A stretch of 20,158 nt of DNA from Coraliomargarita sp. CAG:312. GTDB taxonomy: Bacteria > Verrucomicrobiota > Verrucomicrobiia > Opitutales > Intestinicryptomonadaceae. Shown in pieces: positions 8,787 to 16,070 of this stretch. The translations under genes were made by a program, and so were the position numbers. Location of the stretch: contig FR901634.1 of NCBI GenBank assembly GCA_000438015.1, positions 13,811 through 33,968 of the forward strand, written 5' to 3'. The notes below the pieces were generated by a model. The model was not told where the DNA came from and searched no databases. It saw nothing but the letters and a program-made list of their open reading frames with translations. Positions within the stretch are counted from its first letter, which is position 1; the number at the start of each line of letters is the position of its first letter.

Positions 8787-10748
8787 ATGGGAAAGGTCTT
8801 TATGAATGTAAAAATTCTTGGCGGGGGGCTTGCGTTTATTGCGGCCGGGCTTCTGGCGGCATGTTCGTGTTTTTGCAGCTCGTCGGATTCGGATTTGCAT
8901 CTTGCGCGGATTCAAAATGGGGACTTTATGTTGTCGCTTGGAAAATCTGGGGAAATCTCGCTTTGGGATCGCAGGGGCGGCGGCTTATACCGGCAATTGG
9001 CTCCGGCCTCGTGCACTGTGAAAAATGTTTCATCGGACGGGGCGTCAATATCGTACGACATTTATTTTAGCGGCTTTGAAATCCGCGCCAACTTAAAGTT
9101 TGCAGGGGACTCCGAGTTTGAATTGACGCTTTCCGGTTCCGGAGATATGCCGAAATCAATCGACTATCCCGCAGCATGGAAAATGGAAAAGGGCGATGTA
9201 GGGCTGTATCCTATTGGAACGGGATACGCGTTTCCTGTCGACATGGAAAATATTCCGCTTCCTGAAAGACAGAGCTGCGTAAGGGGCGTAGAATGGTCCA
9301 TGGGGATGTACGCCTTTAAGCGTGGAGACTTTTATCTGCTCTCGGCTGTGGAACAGGGCGTTGATGCGGAGATATTAAACTTCAAATCAGAAGGGCTCTG
9401 CCATACCGCAGTGAGGTGGATTCCTGAAAAGGGAAAATTCGGATACGATAGAAAAGTAAGGTTCATAACGGGGCGCACTTTGCCCGAAACGATGTCGGCT
9501 TACCGCGAGTATAGGAAATCTATGGGCTATGTAAAGACGCTTGCGGAAAAAGCGCGGGAACTTCCGCATTTAGAGCGCATGAAGGGTGCCGCAGATTTTT
9601 GGATTTGGGATGATAATATGACAAACCGCCTTTACGGCCGGCCGGAGATTCCCAATAGGCCGAAACGCGACGTGCGCGAAATAGCGGGGGAAATGCTAAA
9701 ACTTGGCATAGACAGGGTGCTATGGAACTACGTAGAGCCTGAAACTCCAGAGGACTGCCGCTATTTGGAAGGGTTGGGATTTATCGTTGGGAAATACGAT
9801 ATTTACCGGGATGTTTTGCCGGCAGATATAGCGCATAAGATAATCAAGTGCCGGGTTGAGCGGAGCGTCAATACCAAATATTGGCCCGACATCGTAAATA
9901 TAGACGAAAACGGGGAGCGTAGAAAAGCCTGGAAAGTGCACGGTACAGACGGAAAAATGTATTGGCAAAATTCTGTGTGCGAGATTGCCGCTTACGAACT
10001 CACAAAAATAAATGTTCCCGCGGAACTTGAAAAAATCCCCTACAATTCCCGTTTTATAGACGTCCAGGCCGCAACGCAAGTCAGCGAGTGCTACAATCCA
10101 AAACATCCCGCAACGCGGAGGGTTGGAGCTGACTACATTAGGCGTCAACAAGACTACTTAAGTTCGTTGGGGCTCATAAACGGCGTAGAGTGCGGGCATG
10201 AAATTTATGCCGCGCATTATCATTACGCAGAGGGGCTTTTGAGTCCGTCCAAATTTCGCATTCCCGATTCCGGAAGAAAAATGACGCATGTGCATACGCG
10301 CTCCAATATGCCCGCTGCGACGGAGAAATTTATGCTCAATCCTGAGTTTAGGGTCCCTCTTTGGGAGCTTGTATATCACGACTGCGTTATAAACTACTGG
10401 TACTGGGGAGACAGCAATTGCTGCTGCCCCGAACTCATGTACAAGTTCGACAATTTTAACGCGTTGTACGGCTATCCTCCAATTTATAGCTTGGATGTGA
10501 CGCACTGGAACGAATTGAAAGACAAGATTGCTGCGTCATATAAAAGGGCGTCGGCTGTTGCCCGCAAAGTCGCATTTGAGCGAATGACGAATTTTGAGTA
10601 CTTAACGGCCGACAAAAAAGTCCAGCGCACGACTTTTGCAAACGGAGTTTCCGTAACGGCGAATTTTTCGGACAAAGAGTACGATGCGGGCGGCGGAAAG
10701 AAAATAGCCCCATGGAGCTATTCTATGGACGGCGGCGGGGAACTCTGA
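8787..10748 (+). CDS. Putative GH129/GH101-like glycoside hydrolase, lipoprotein
   Basis: A 653-aa protein with a lipoprotein signal; the lipobox L-A-A-C puts the acylated cysteine at residue 26. GAGGAGG (8774-8780) lies 6 bases before the chosen ATG. An N-terminal beta-rich region (about 40-260) resembles the supersandwich domain of large glycosidases. The central part looks like a TIM barrel: WIWDDNM near 270, then DRVLWNYVEPE. D425 in FIDVQAA and E468 in GVECGHE, 43 residues apart, are the candidate nucleophile and acid/base. The context NYWYWGDSNC follows. I recognise this as similar to Glyco_hydro_129 (alpha-N-acetylgalactosaminidase) and GH101, by pattern only. It would act at the cell surface or in the periplasm on mucin-like or other glycans. 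It follows the Tat flavoprotein by 32 bases and precedes a possible terminator. Alternative: another uncharacterised clan of carbohydrate-active enzyme. Confidence 0.6.
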   Translation: MGKVFMNVKILGGGLAFIAAGLLAACSCFCSSSDSDLHLARIQNGDFMLSLGKSGEISLWDRRGGGLYRQLAPASCTVKNVSSDGASISYDIYFSGFEIRANLKFAGDSEFELTLSGSGDMPKSIDYPAAWKMEKGDVGLYPIGTGYAFPVDMENIPLPERQSCVRGVEWSMGMYAFKRGDFYLLSAVEQGVDAEILNFKSEGLCHTAVRWIPEKGKFGYDRKVRFITGRTLPETMSAYREYRKSMGYVKTLAEKARELPHLERMKGAADFWIWDDNMTNRLYGRPEIPNRPKRDVREIAGEMLKLGIDRVLWNYVEPETPEDCRYLEGLGFIVGKYDIYRDVLPADIAHKIIKCRVERSVNTKYWPDIVNIDENGERRKAWKVHGTDGKMYWQNSVCEIAAYELTKINVPAELEKIPYNSRFIDVQAATQVSECYNPKHPATRRVGADYIRRQQDYLSSLGLINGVECGHEIYAAHYHYAEGLLSPSKFRIPDSGRKMTHVHTRSNMPAATEKFMLNPEFRVPLWELVYHDCVINYWYWGDSNCCCPELMYKFDNFNALYGYPPIYSLDVTHWNELKDKIAASYKRASAVARKVAFERMTNFEYLTADKKVQRTTFANGVSVTANFSDKEYDAGGGKKIAPWSYSMDGGGEL

Positions 10749-10822
10749 GCGCAAGCTGCTTACTTTTGTAAAGACAGCCGCCTGAGTTCGTTATCCAGTC
10801 GCGCTTTCTAATAAGTTAAAGA

Positions 10823-10859
10823 CGGCAGGACTGCAGTAGTGCCGGGCGGATTCTTTTTT
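10823..10859 (+). terminator. Candidate terminator after the flavoprotein-glycosidase pair
   Basis: CGGCA-GG-ACTG/CAGT-AG-TGCCG (10823-10844) is a near-perfect dyad with one two-base mismatch. TTCTTTTTT follows at 10851-10859 after a six-base gap. The long gap and absent loop make it a weak intrinsic terminator; it could instead be a protein-binding dyad. Confidence 0.35.
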
Positions 10860-10980
10860 GCGCGCCGCATATTTTATGGAAATTTTGCCAATCAGGGGAG
10901 GCGTCTTTGAATCGGTTGGGCATGGCGCGGTAAAGCGCGATGGTGTCTGCTGTTTGGTTTTTTTAAATAACAAAAAAATT

Positions 10981-11008
10981 TTGACATATAAAAAAATATA
11001 TCTATGGT
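10981..11008 (+). promoter_or_regulatory. Candidate promoter of the HzsA-like gene, with an A/T dyad
   Basis: A consensus TTGACA (10981-10986) and a TATGGT (11003-11008) are 16 bases apart. The spacer carries ATATA-A6-TATAT (10986-11001), an inverted repeat that includes ATATAAAAA. That 9-mer is the reverse complement of the TTTTTATAT repeated in front of the iclR gene. It may therefore be a binding site of that regulator, but A/T bias makes chance matches likely. Confidence 0.4.
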
Positions 11009-11111
11009 TTTGCGCAGATAACCGCGGCGCATACGGCAGGTGTATAGTATGATGCTTTTGCCGTATCCACTTGCGTGGGAAAGGTTGGCGGCGCGCAACG
11101 AGGATTAAAGC

Positions 11112-13520
11112 ATGGCTGGAAATACAAGAATATTTTTTGTCTCCGCCGCCTATGCGGCATTGAGCATTTGTGCGGCGGATTTGTGGGGGGCGCCCAAAGT
11201 CTCAAATGTCCCGGAGCTCGCCGGGAAATCCGTGGTTTTTGTTGAGCGAAAACAGTTCCCACAGGACCATCATAATACGGCGAATATTTTCCAATTGGGA
11301 GAAATAAACGAAGGCGCATGGAATGCGTGCGCCGGAAATTCCGCTATGTACAAGGCCGATTTTGATTCGTCCGGAAATTTGGCTGCCATAAGAAAGCTGG
11401 TCTCTTCAAAAGACGGAATTGTGCGAGATCCGGAAATTTCTTTCGACGCGAAAAAAATCGTATTTTCCATGCGGGAAAACTTGGGGGATTCATACGGCAT
11501 TTACGAATTGGATTTGCCGTCGGGAAAATTTGTACGCCTTACGCGCGTCGCGGAGGCGTGCGATATAGATCCTGCGTATTTAGGGGATGGGTCTATCGTA
11601 TTTGCGTCGACTCGCGCGGCGAAGTATTGCGGATGCAACAGGCATATAATGTGCAATCTTTATAAAATGGATCCCGACGGGGCTAACATTGTTCAGATAG
11701 GGAACTCTATAGAGTTTGAACACATGCCGCATGTTCTAAGGGACGGAAGGATTCTTTATACGCGTTGGGAGTATGTTGACAGAAACTTTTCCGGCGCCCA
11801 AGGGCTTTGGACATGCAATCCTGACGGGACGGCGCACGCCTTGTATTGGGGCCAGGAAACTAAGCAGCCGTGTCTCAATGCGGTTCAAATGCCGGAATCC
11901 ACAACGGTAGCGGCAATATTGGGCTCGTGCCACAATATTGCTTGGGGAGCCTTGGCGGTCATAGACAGAAAAATTGACGTAGAAGGCGAGAAAAGCGTGG
12001 TAAAAATATTTCCTCCCGAAGCGCGCAAGCTAATAGACAAGCCCGGAGACGTGTTCGCAGATTCCATGAATGCCCTAAAAATAAAATACGAAGACCCGGA
12101 ACCTGTCTCCGAAAAACTCGTTTTAGTTTCGCGGACACTTTCTGAAGGCACGCGCAAGATGGGATTGTTTCTCGTCGATGTTGATTCTGGGGCTGAAAAA
12201 CTTGTTGTGGAGTCCGACGGAGAGCTGGGAATATTCGACGCAAAAGTTGTATCTAAGCGCCCTTTGCCGCAGTCTTCGGCAGAAAGGCGGTCTTGGGAGC
12301 GAGGTGCAAAGAGTTTCGTATATGTAGGGGACGTTTACGAGGGAACCCATATGAAGGGAGTAAAACGCGGAGACATAAAGTGGCTGCGCGTGGTCCAAGA
12401 CCATTTTAAACTGACTTTCAGTCCGGGATGGTGGGAGAACGAGGGGTCTCAGGCTCCCGCCATGAATTTTGACGACTACGACCGCAAAGAGCCATTGGGA
12501 GTTGTTCCTGTTCGGGACGACGGATCGGCGTTTTTTGAAGTTCCAAGCGATAAGTTTGTTTATTTGCAAGCTTTGGATAAAAATGGAGACATGGTTCAGA
12601 CGATGCGCAGCGGGTTTGTTGCGCTTCCGGGGGAAATAGTGTCATGTGCCGGATGCCACGAGTCCCGCTTTTCGCCTCCCCCTGTTTCGGGGCACCCGTT
12701 TAAGAACGGTAAGCCCGACAAGATAGACGCGTCGTCGCTTCCCGCCGCTGGTGAATGCTTTTCATATATGAAAAGCGTCCAGCCCATATTCGACAAGCAT
12801 TGCATAGGATGCCATGATGTCGGCGGGAAGGGTGCTGCGAAGTTGGTCTTGGCCGGTGACAGGGGGCTTGTCTTTAACAGGTCTTACCTTGAGCTCCACA
12901 GCAAGAAATATGTAAAAGCCATCGGCGCTGGCCCCGATAAAGTCCAAGAAGCCAACACTTGGGGAGCGAAGCAAAGCCCGATTGTTGCGAAGATACGCTC
13001 TGGGCATGGGGGAAAATTGTCCGCGGAAGAGTTTGAGGTTCTCAGGCTGTGGATAGATTTAAACGCGCCCTATTATTCTACTGAAGATTGCGCGTATCCA
13101 GAAAATCCAACCGGGCGCAGTCCGTTGGCAGCGGACGAGATAATAAAGTTGTTTGAGATTTGCGGGAAACCAAGCCCCGTGAAAAAAGATCCGAAATGGG
13201 TTGGCAAGCGCATACTTGCGCGCGATTATAAATTTGAGGAAGTCTCGTTTGACCGGCCGGAAAAGTCCCCCATTCTAGCAGGCTTAGATCCGGGAAGCCA
13301 TGAATATGCCAAAGCTCTGGAAATAATAAAAACCGGCGCCGAACGCCTCCGCAATAAACCGCGCGCAGATATGGCCGGCTTTGAGGAAAGTTCCATATCA
13401 AAGGCGCGGCGGGAAAGGTTTAGAAGGTTTGTAGAGCTTGAGAAATCTGCAAGGCGCGCAAGAGCAGAAGGCGGAAAATTAAAAGACCCTAAATCCATAA
13501 TGGGAGCGCAGCAGCATTAG
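11112..13520 (+). CDS. HzsA-like beta-propeller / dihaem c-type protein
   Basis: An 802-aa secreted protein with a Sec signal peptide ending near DLWGA (about residue 27). Residues about 40-400 form a TolB/WD40-like propeller, with typical strands FDAKKIVFSM, GDGSIVFASTR and RDGRILYTRWEYVDR. A Cys/His cluster C173-G-C175-N-R-H178-I-M-C181 lies in the propeller and may bind metal. Two haem c motifs follow: C512-A-G-C515-H516 and C564-I-G-C567-H568. The tail after KPRADM is rich in Arg and Lys. This matches proteins carrying the hydrazine synthase alpha middle domain, which are widespread in the PVC group outside anammox bacteria and have no established function. Four residues after H516 there is F520; as I recall, anammox HzsA has a tyrosine iron ligand at this spacing, so hydrazine synthesis is unlikely. 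It probably acts in periplasmic redox chemistry with the flanking flavoproteins. The start is supported by GAGGA 7 bases upstream. Confidence 0.75.
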   Translation: MAGNTRIFFVSAAYAALSICAADLWGAPKVSNVPELAGKSVVFVERKQFPQDHHNTANIFQLGEINEGAWNACAGNSAMYKADFDSSGNLAAIRKLVSSKDGIVRDPEISFDAKKIVFSMRENLGDSYGIYELDLPSGKFVRLTRVAEACDIDPAYLGDGSIVFASTRAAKYCGCNRHIMCNLYKMDPDGANIVQIGNSIEFEHMPHVLRDGRILYTRWEYVDRNFSGAQGLWTCNPDGTAHALYWGQETKQPCLNAVQMPESTTVAAILGSCHNIAWGALAVIDRKIDVEGEKSVVKIFPPEARKLIDKPGDVFADSMNALKIKYEDPEPVSEKLVLVSRTLSEGTRKMGLFLVDVDSGAEKLVVESDGELGIFDAKVVSKRPLPQSSAERRSWERGAKSFVYVGDVYEGTHMKGVKRGDIKWLRVVQDHFKLTFSPGWWENEGSQAPAMNFDDYDRKEPLGVVPVRDDGSAFFEVPSDKFVYLQALDKNGDMVQTMRSGFVALPGEIVSCAGCHESRFSPPPVSGHPFKNGKPDKIDASSLPAAGECFSYMKSVQPIFDKHCIGCHDVGGKGAAKLVLAGDRGLVFNRSYLELHSKKYVKAIGAGPDKVQEANTWGAKQSPIVAKIRSGHGGKLSAEEFEVLRLWIDLNAPYYSTEDCAYPENPTGRSPLAADEIIKLFEICGKPSPVKKDPKWVGKRILARDYKFEEVSFDRPEKSPILAGLDPGSHEYAKALEIIKTGAERLRNKPRADMAGFEESSISKARRERFRRFVELEKSARRARAEGGKLKDPKSIMGAQQH

Positions 13521-13718
13521 GGGTTATTGAATTTTGCCGCGATAGTCGGGCGGAGCTTTGGCGCGCATCCGCAAATATGTCAGGAGGGCTCTGATGCAAT
13601 CCGGATTTGCGCTACTTTGTTGAGGCGAGCCGTCCGAAAGGCTGGTTGGCGTTTCCATTGTCCGCCTGCATGCGCAGGGAGCTTCCCGGAATAAACGGTT
13701 TGGGTTTTTGTTTTTTTG

Positions 13719-13746
13719 TTGACAAATTTTTATATTCAAAAATAAG
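13719..13746 (+). promoter_or_regulatory. Promoter of the iclR-family gene, likely very short leader
   Basis: A consensus TTGACA (13719-13724), a 16-base spacer and AATAAG (13741-13746). Transcription would begin around 13752-13756, at or just before the ATG at 13756. No Shine-Dalgarno sequence is present, which fits a leaderless or nearly leaderless transcript. Confidence 0.45.
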
Positions 13747-13755
13747 TTTTTATAT
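13727..13755. repeat. Direct repeat TTTTTATAT x2, possible autoregulatory site
   Basis: TTTTTATAT occurs at 13727-13735 and again at 13747-13755, exactly 20 bases (about two helical turns) apart. One copy lies in the promoter spacer and one overlaps the start point. IclR-family regulators often repress their own gene, so this is a reasonable place for an operator, though none is proven. Confidence 0.3.
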
Positions 13756-14544
13756 ATGAAAACTAAAGAAAGGGCTTTTAAATATGAAAGATACCATATT
13801 CCAAACGTCGCAAAGGCGATATCCGTGGTTCGAGCCCTTTCAAAGCGCCCTGACGGAATGACGCGCTCGCAGATATCGGCCTGCACCGGGTTTTCGGAAT
13901 CCATCATATTTAGAATTCTTTATACGATGTCGGATTACGGAATGGTCGTAAAAAATCCCGACAAATCCTATTCTATTTCAAAAAAATTCGTGTCTATTGC
14001 CTACGACGCCGTATCCGGAGAGAATTTGGTCTTGGCCGCGCGCGGGTTAATGAATGAAATCAGGGACAAACTTCTGGAGCCGGTAATGCTGGGCGTGCTG
14101 TCCGACGAGGCTGTAATAATGATAGACCAGTCGCCGGGGAAACACCCCTTCGGATTTATCGGTAAAATAGGGATGCGATGCCCCCTTCACAGTTCGGCTC
14201 CCGCAAAGGCTATCTTGGCTTTTCTGCCAGATGGCGAAATGCGCGCAATTTTAGACAGGATAAAATTCGAAAAATTTACTCCTAAAACAATATCAAATAA
14301 AAAACGCCTTCTTACGGAATTGAAAATCGCCAGAAGAAACGGGTACGCCACTGATTGCGGGGAATATTTAATTGGCGCGAATTGCGTTGGTGTTCCGATT
14401 TTCGACTATCAAAAATATCCTGTGGCTTCGATATGGGTCACAGGTCCTGCGGAGAGGATTCCTGCGGAAATATTTCCTAAAATAGGGCGAATGTTAGTCA
14501 GAAAAGCATCTGAGATATCCGAAAAATTGGGATATGAAAAATAA
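13756..14544 (+). CDS. IclR-family transcriptional regulator
   Basis: A 262-aa protein. The N-terminal winged helix-turn-helix covers about residues 15-75, with VAKAISVVRALSKRPDGMT, then SQISACTGFSES and FRILYTM as the recognition region. The C-terminal effector domain carries the family signatures HSSAPAKAILAFLP and GYATDCGEYLIGANCVGVPIFD. Length and order are those of IclR, KdgR and related sugar- or acid-responsive regulators. It sits between the long HzsA-like gene and the second flavoprotein gene, on the same strand, so it is the obvious candidate for local control. The effector may be a small carbohydrate acid or sugar released by the pathway. There is no Shine-Dalgarno sequence before the ATG. 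A hairpin follows the stop, suggesting a monocistronic transcript. Confidence 0.92.
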   Translation: MKTKERAFKYERYHIPNVAKAISVVRALSKRPDGMTRSQISACTGFSESIIFRILYTMSDYGMVVKNPDKSYSISKKFVSIAYDAVSGENLVLAARGLMNEIRDKLLEPVMLGVLSDEAVIMIDQSPGKHPFGFIGKIGMRCPLHSSAPAKAILAFLPDGEMRAILDRIKFEKFTPKTISNKKRLLTELKIARRNGYATDCGEYLIGANCVGVPIFDYQKYPVASIWVTGPAERIPAEIFPKIGRMLVRKASEISEKLGYEK

Positions 14545-14582
14545 TTTATCTTTGTGTGCAGATATTCCAAGCCGCCGAGTTC

Positions 14583-14603
14583 GCGTGCTTCCAGGAAGCG
14601 CGC
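14583..14603 (+). terminator. Strong hairpin downstream of the iclR-family gene
   Basis: GCGTGCTTC (14583-14591), loop CAG, GAAGCGCGC (14595-14603): nine pairs, including one G-U. It begins 39 bases after the stop codon. No U-tract follows, so it may act as an RNA 3' end stabiliser or a Rho-assisted end, not a classic terminator. Confidence 0.4.
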
Positions 14604-14634
14604 TAGAAAATGTTTGAAAAAACTGTTTGTTTGT

Positions 14635-14662
14635 TTGTAATTTAATCTTGAGCTAGTATTTT
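14635..14662 (+). promoter_or_regulatory. Candidate promoter of the second flavoprotein operon
   Basis: TTGTAA (14635-14640), 16 bases, TATTTT (14657-14662). It follows three TTTG tandem units (TTTGTTTGTTTG). The implied leader is about 34 nt and contains no Shine-Dalgarno sequence. Confidence 0.3.
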
Positions 14663-14689
14663 AACGCGCAATTTTTTTAACAACTTTAA

Positions 14690-14702
14690 TTCAATAATTG
14701 AA
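14690..14702. promoter_or_regulatory. 13-bp perfect palindrome abutting the flavoprotein start codon
   Basis: TTCAAT-A-ATTGAA ends at the base before the ATG at 14703 and occupies the place where the ribosome binding site should be. The form, an A/T-rich odd-length dyad, resembles known IclR operators (AAAT-N-ATTT core), and the iclR-family gene is the neighbour. A bound repressor or an RNA fold could both block expression here. Confidence 0.4.
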
Positions 14703-16058
14703 ATGCAACGGAGAGATTTCTTTCGCAACGCCGCAGCTGGCGCCCTAGGTTTGGGAGCGCATTCCATTTTAAATGCGGCTCCTGATATTGAAAAGACGGG
14801 AATAGCCGACACGTACGATGTTGTAGTTATTGGCGGCGGAACGGCAGGAACAATTGCGGCTATTCAAGCAGGAAGATTGGGCGCAAAAACTCTTGTAATA
14901 GAAAGCGGTTCTCAACTGGGAGGGACAATGACAACCGGCGGGGTAAACTTCCCCGGATTATTCCATGCGTGGGGCAACCAGATAATAGCGGGCATTGGAT
15001 GGGAACTTGTGTCAAAAACTGTACTCATGCACGGCGACTCTTTTCCGGACTTTAAAGCCGAGAACCTGCGGCACTGGAAATATCAAGTGAAATTAAACGA
15101 GTATTTGTATGCTTGTTTGGCTGAGGAAGCGGCTTTGGATGCCGGGGTTGACCTCTTGTACTATTCATTCCCATTGGAAATAACTGAAAATTCGGGGGAC
15201 GCATATTGGCGGATTAAAGTTGCGTCGAGAAACGAAACTTTCGATATTGGCGCAAAGCAGATTATTGACTGCTCCGGAAGCGCAGCAGCTGCCAGCTTGG
15301 CCGGGTTTGAGCGCATGAAAGAATCCGAAACACAACCGGGTACGCTCATATTCGGAATATCTAATTACGATTTTGAAGCCTTGGACAAAGAGTCTTTGAA
15401 AAAAGAATACCGCGCGGCCTTGAAAGCTGGCGAACTCGAATCGTCGGATTTTTGGATAAGCATAGTAGGGGCGCTTAAAGACGGCGGATTTAACTGCCAA
15501 CATACAATCGGGGCAAATTCATCCACATCGAAACTTCAAACCCGCACCAATATAGAAGCAAGAAAGTCTTTCATGCGAATATTTAGATTTCTTAAAAGGC
15601 AAAAAGGTTTGGAGAATCTTAAAATAGATTATGTAAAAACCGAAGCCGGAGTCAGGGAAACTTACCGCGTGGTAGGGGAAACTATAATAACAGCGGAGGA
15701 TTATGTCTGCGCGAAAGTCTATCCCGATTCCTTGTGCCATTCCTTTTATCCCATAGATTTGCATACGCACAACACCGTAAAACCTAGAATGCTCGAACGT
15801 GGCAAAGTTCCGTGCGTAGGCCTTTCTGCTATGGTTCCAAAAGGGGCGCGCAATATGCTTGTAGCGGGCAGGTGCGTTTCAAGCGACAGGCTCGCAAATT
15901 CGGCTTTGCGCGTACAGGCGTCGTGCATGGCAATGGGGCAGGCGGCGGCGGTTGCCGCATCTTTGGCGGCGCGCGAAGGAAAATCGCCGTCGGAGATTGA
16001 TGCGGGGAAAATACGGGCGGTCTTGAAAGAGCATAACGCAATAGTTCCAAACGTGTAA
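14703..16058 (+). CDS. Second Tat-exported FAD-dependent oxidoreductase
   Basis: A 451-aa protein. The twin-arginine signal MQRRDFFRNAAAGALGLGA is followed by a cleavage-like ILNAA. The FAD Rossmann motif is DVVVIGGGTAGTIAA near residue 40, with VIESGSQLGGTMTTGG following. The C-terminal FAD region is NMLVAGRCVSSDRLANSALRV with CMAMGQAAAVAA. It belongs to the same FAD_oxidored (PF12831) group as the gene at 7387, and the two share the VRETYRV / IREGRRV and DLHTH / DLHAH segments. Similarity elsewhere is modest, so this is an old duplication or a separate subfamily. Twelve bases separate it from the short HzsA-like gene, indicating co-transcription of a flavoprotein and a c-type haem protein. 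No Shine-Dalgarno sequence precedes the ATG, but the intact Tat motif at the N-terminus supports this start. The substrate is unknown. Confidence 0.85.
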   Translation: MQRRDFFRNAAAGALGLGAHSILNAAPDIEKTGIADTYDVVVIGGGTAGTIAAIQAGRLGAKTLVIESGSQLGGTMTTGGVNFPGLFHAWGNQIIAGIGWELVSKTVLMHGDSFPDFKAENLRHWKYQVKLNEYLYACLAEEAALDAGVDLLYYSFPLEITENSGDAYWRIKVASRNETFDIGAKQIIDCSGSAAAASLAGFERMKESETQPGTLIFGISNYDFEALDKESLKKEYRAALKAGELESSDFWISIVGALKDGGFNCQHTIGANSSTSKLQTRTNIEARKSFMRIFRFLKRQKGLENLKIDYVKTEAGVRETYRVVGETIITAEDYVCAKVYPDSLCHSFYPIDLHTHNTVKPRMLERGKVPCVGLSAMVPKGARNMLVAGRCVSSDRLANSALRVQASCMAMGQAAAVAASLAAREGKSPSEIDAGKIRAVLKEHNAIVPNV

Positions 16059-16070
16059 GTTTGAGGGATT

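Larger units (their letters stand above)
10749..11111. other. 363-bp intergenic region before the HzsA-like gene
   Basis: No convincing gene lies here; the short open frames have no ribosome binding site and no protein-like composition. The left half holds the hairpin at 10823-10859. The right half is strongly A/T-rich (about 10950-11010) and holds the likely promoter of the HzsA-like gene. The last 100 bases form a leader ending in GAGGA (11100-11104), 7 bases before the ATG. Confidence 0.6.

Noticed and set aside
10858..11052. 64-codon frame in the intergenic region before the HzsA-like gene
   Set aside because: It overlaps the likely promoter, has no Shine-Dalgarno sequence, and its translation has no protein-like pattern.
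13592..13675. Short dyads GCAATCCGGATTTGC and CCTGCATGCGCAGG between the HzsA-like gene and iclR
   Set aside because: Short, offset by one base or only five pairs, and without any link to a start or stop. Not enough to call a site.
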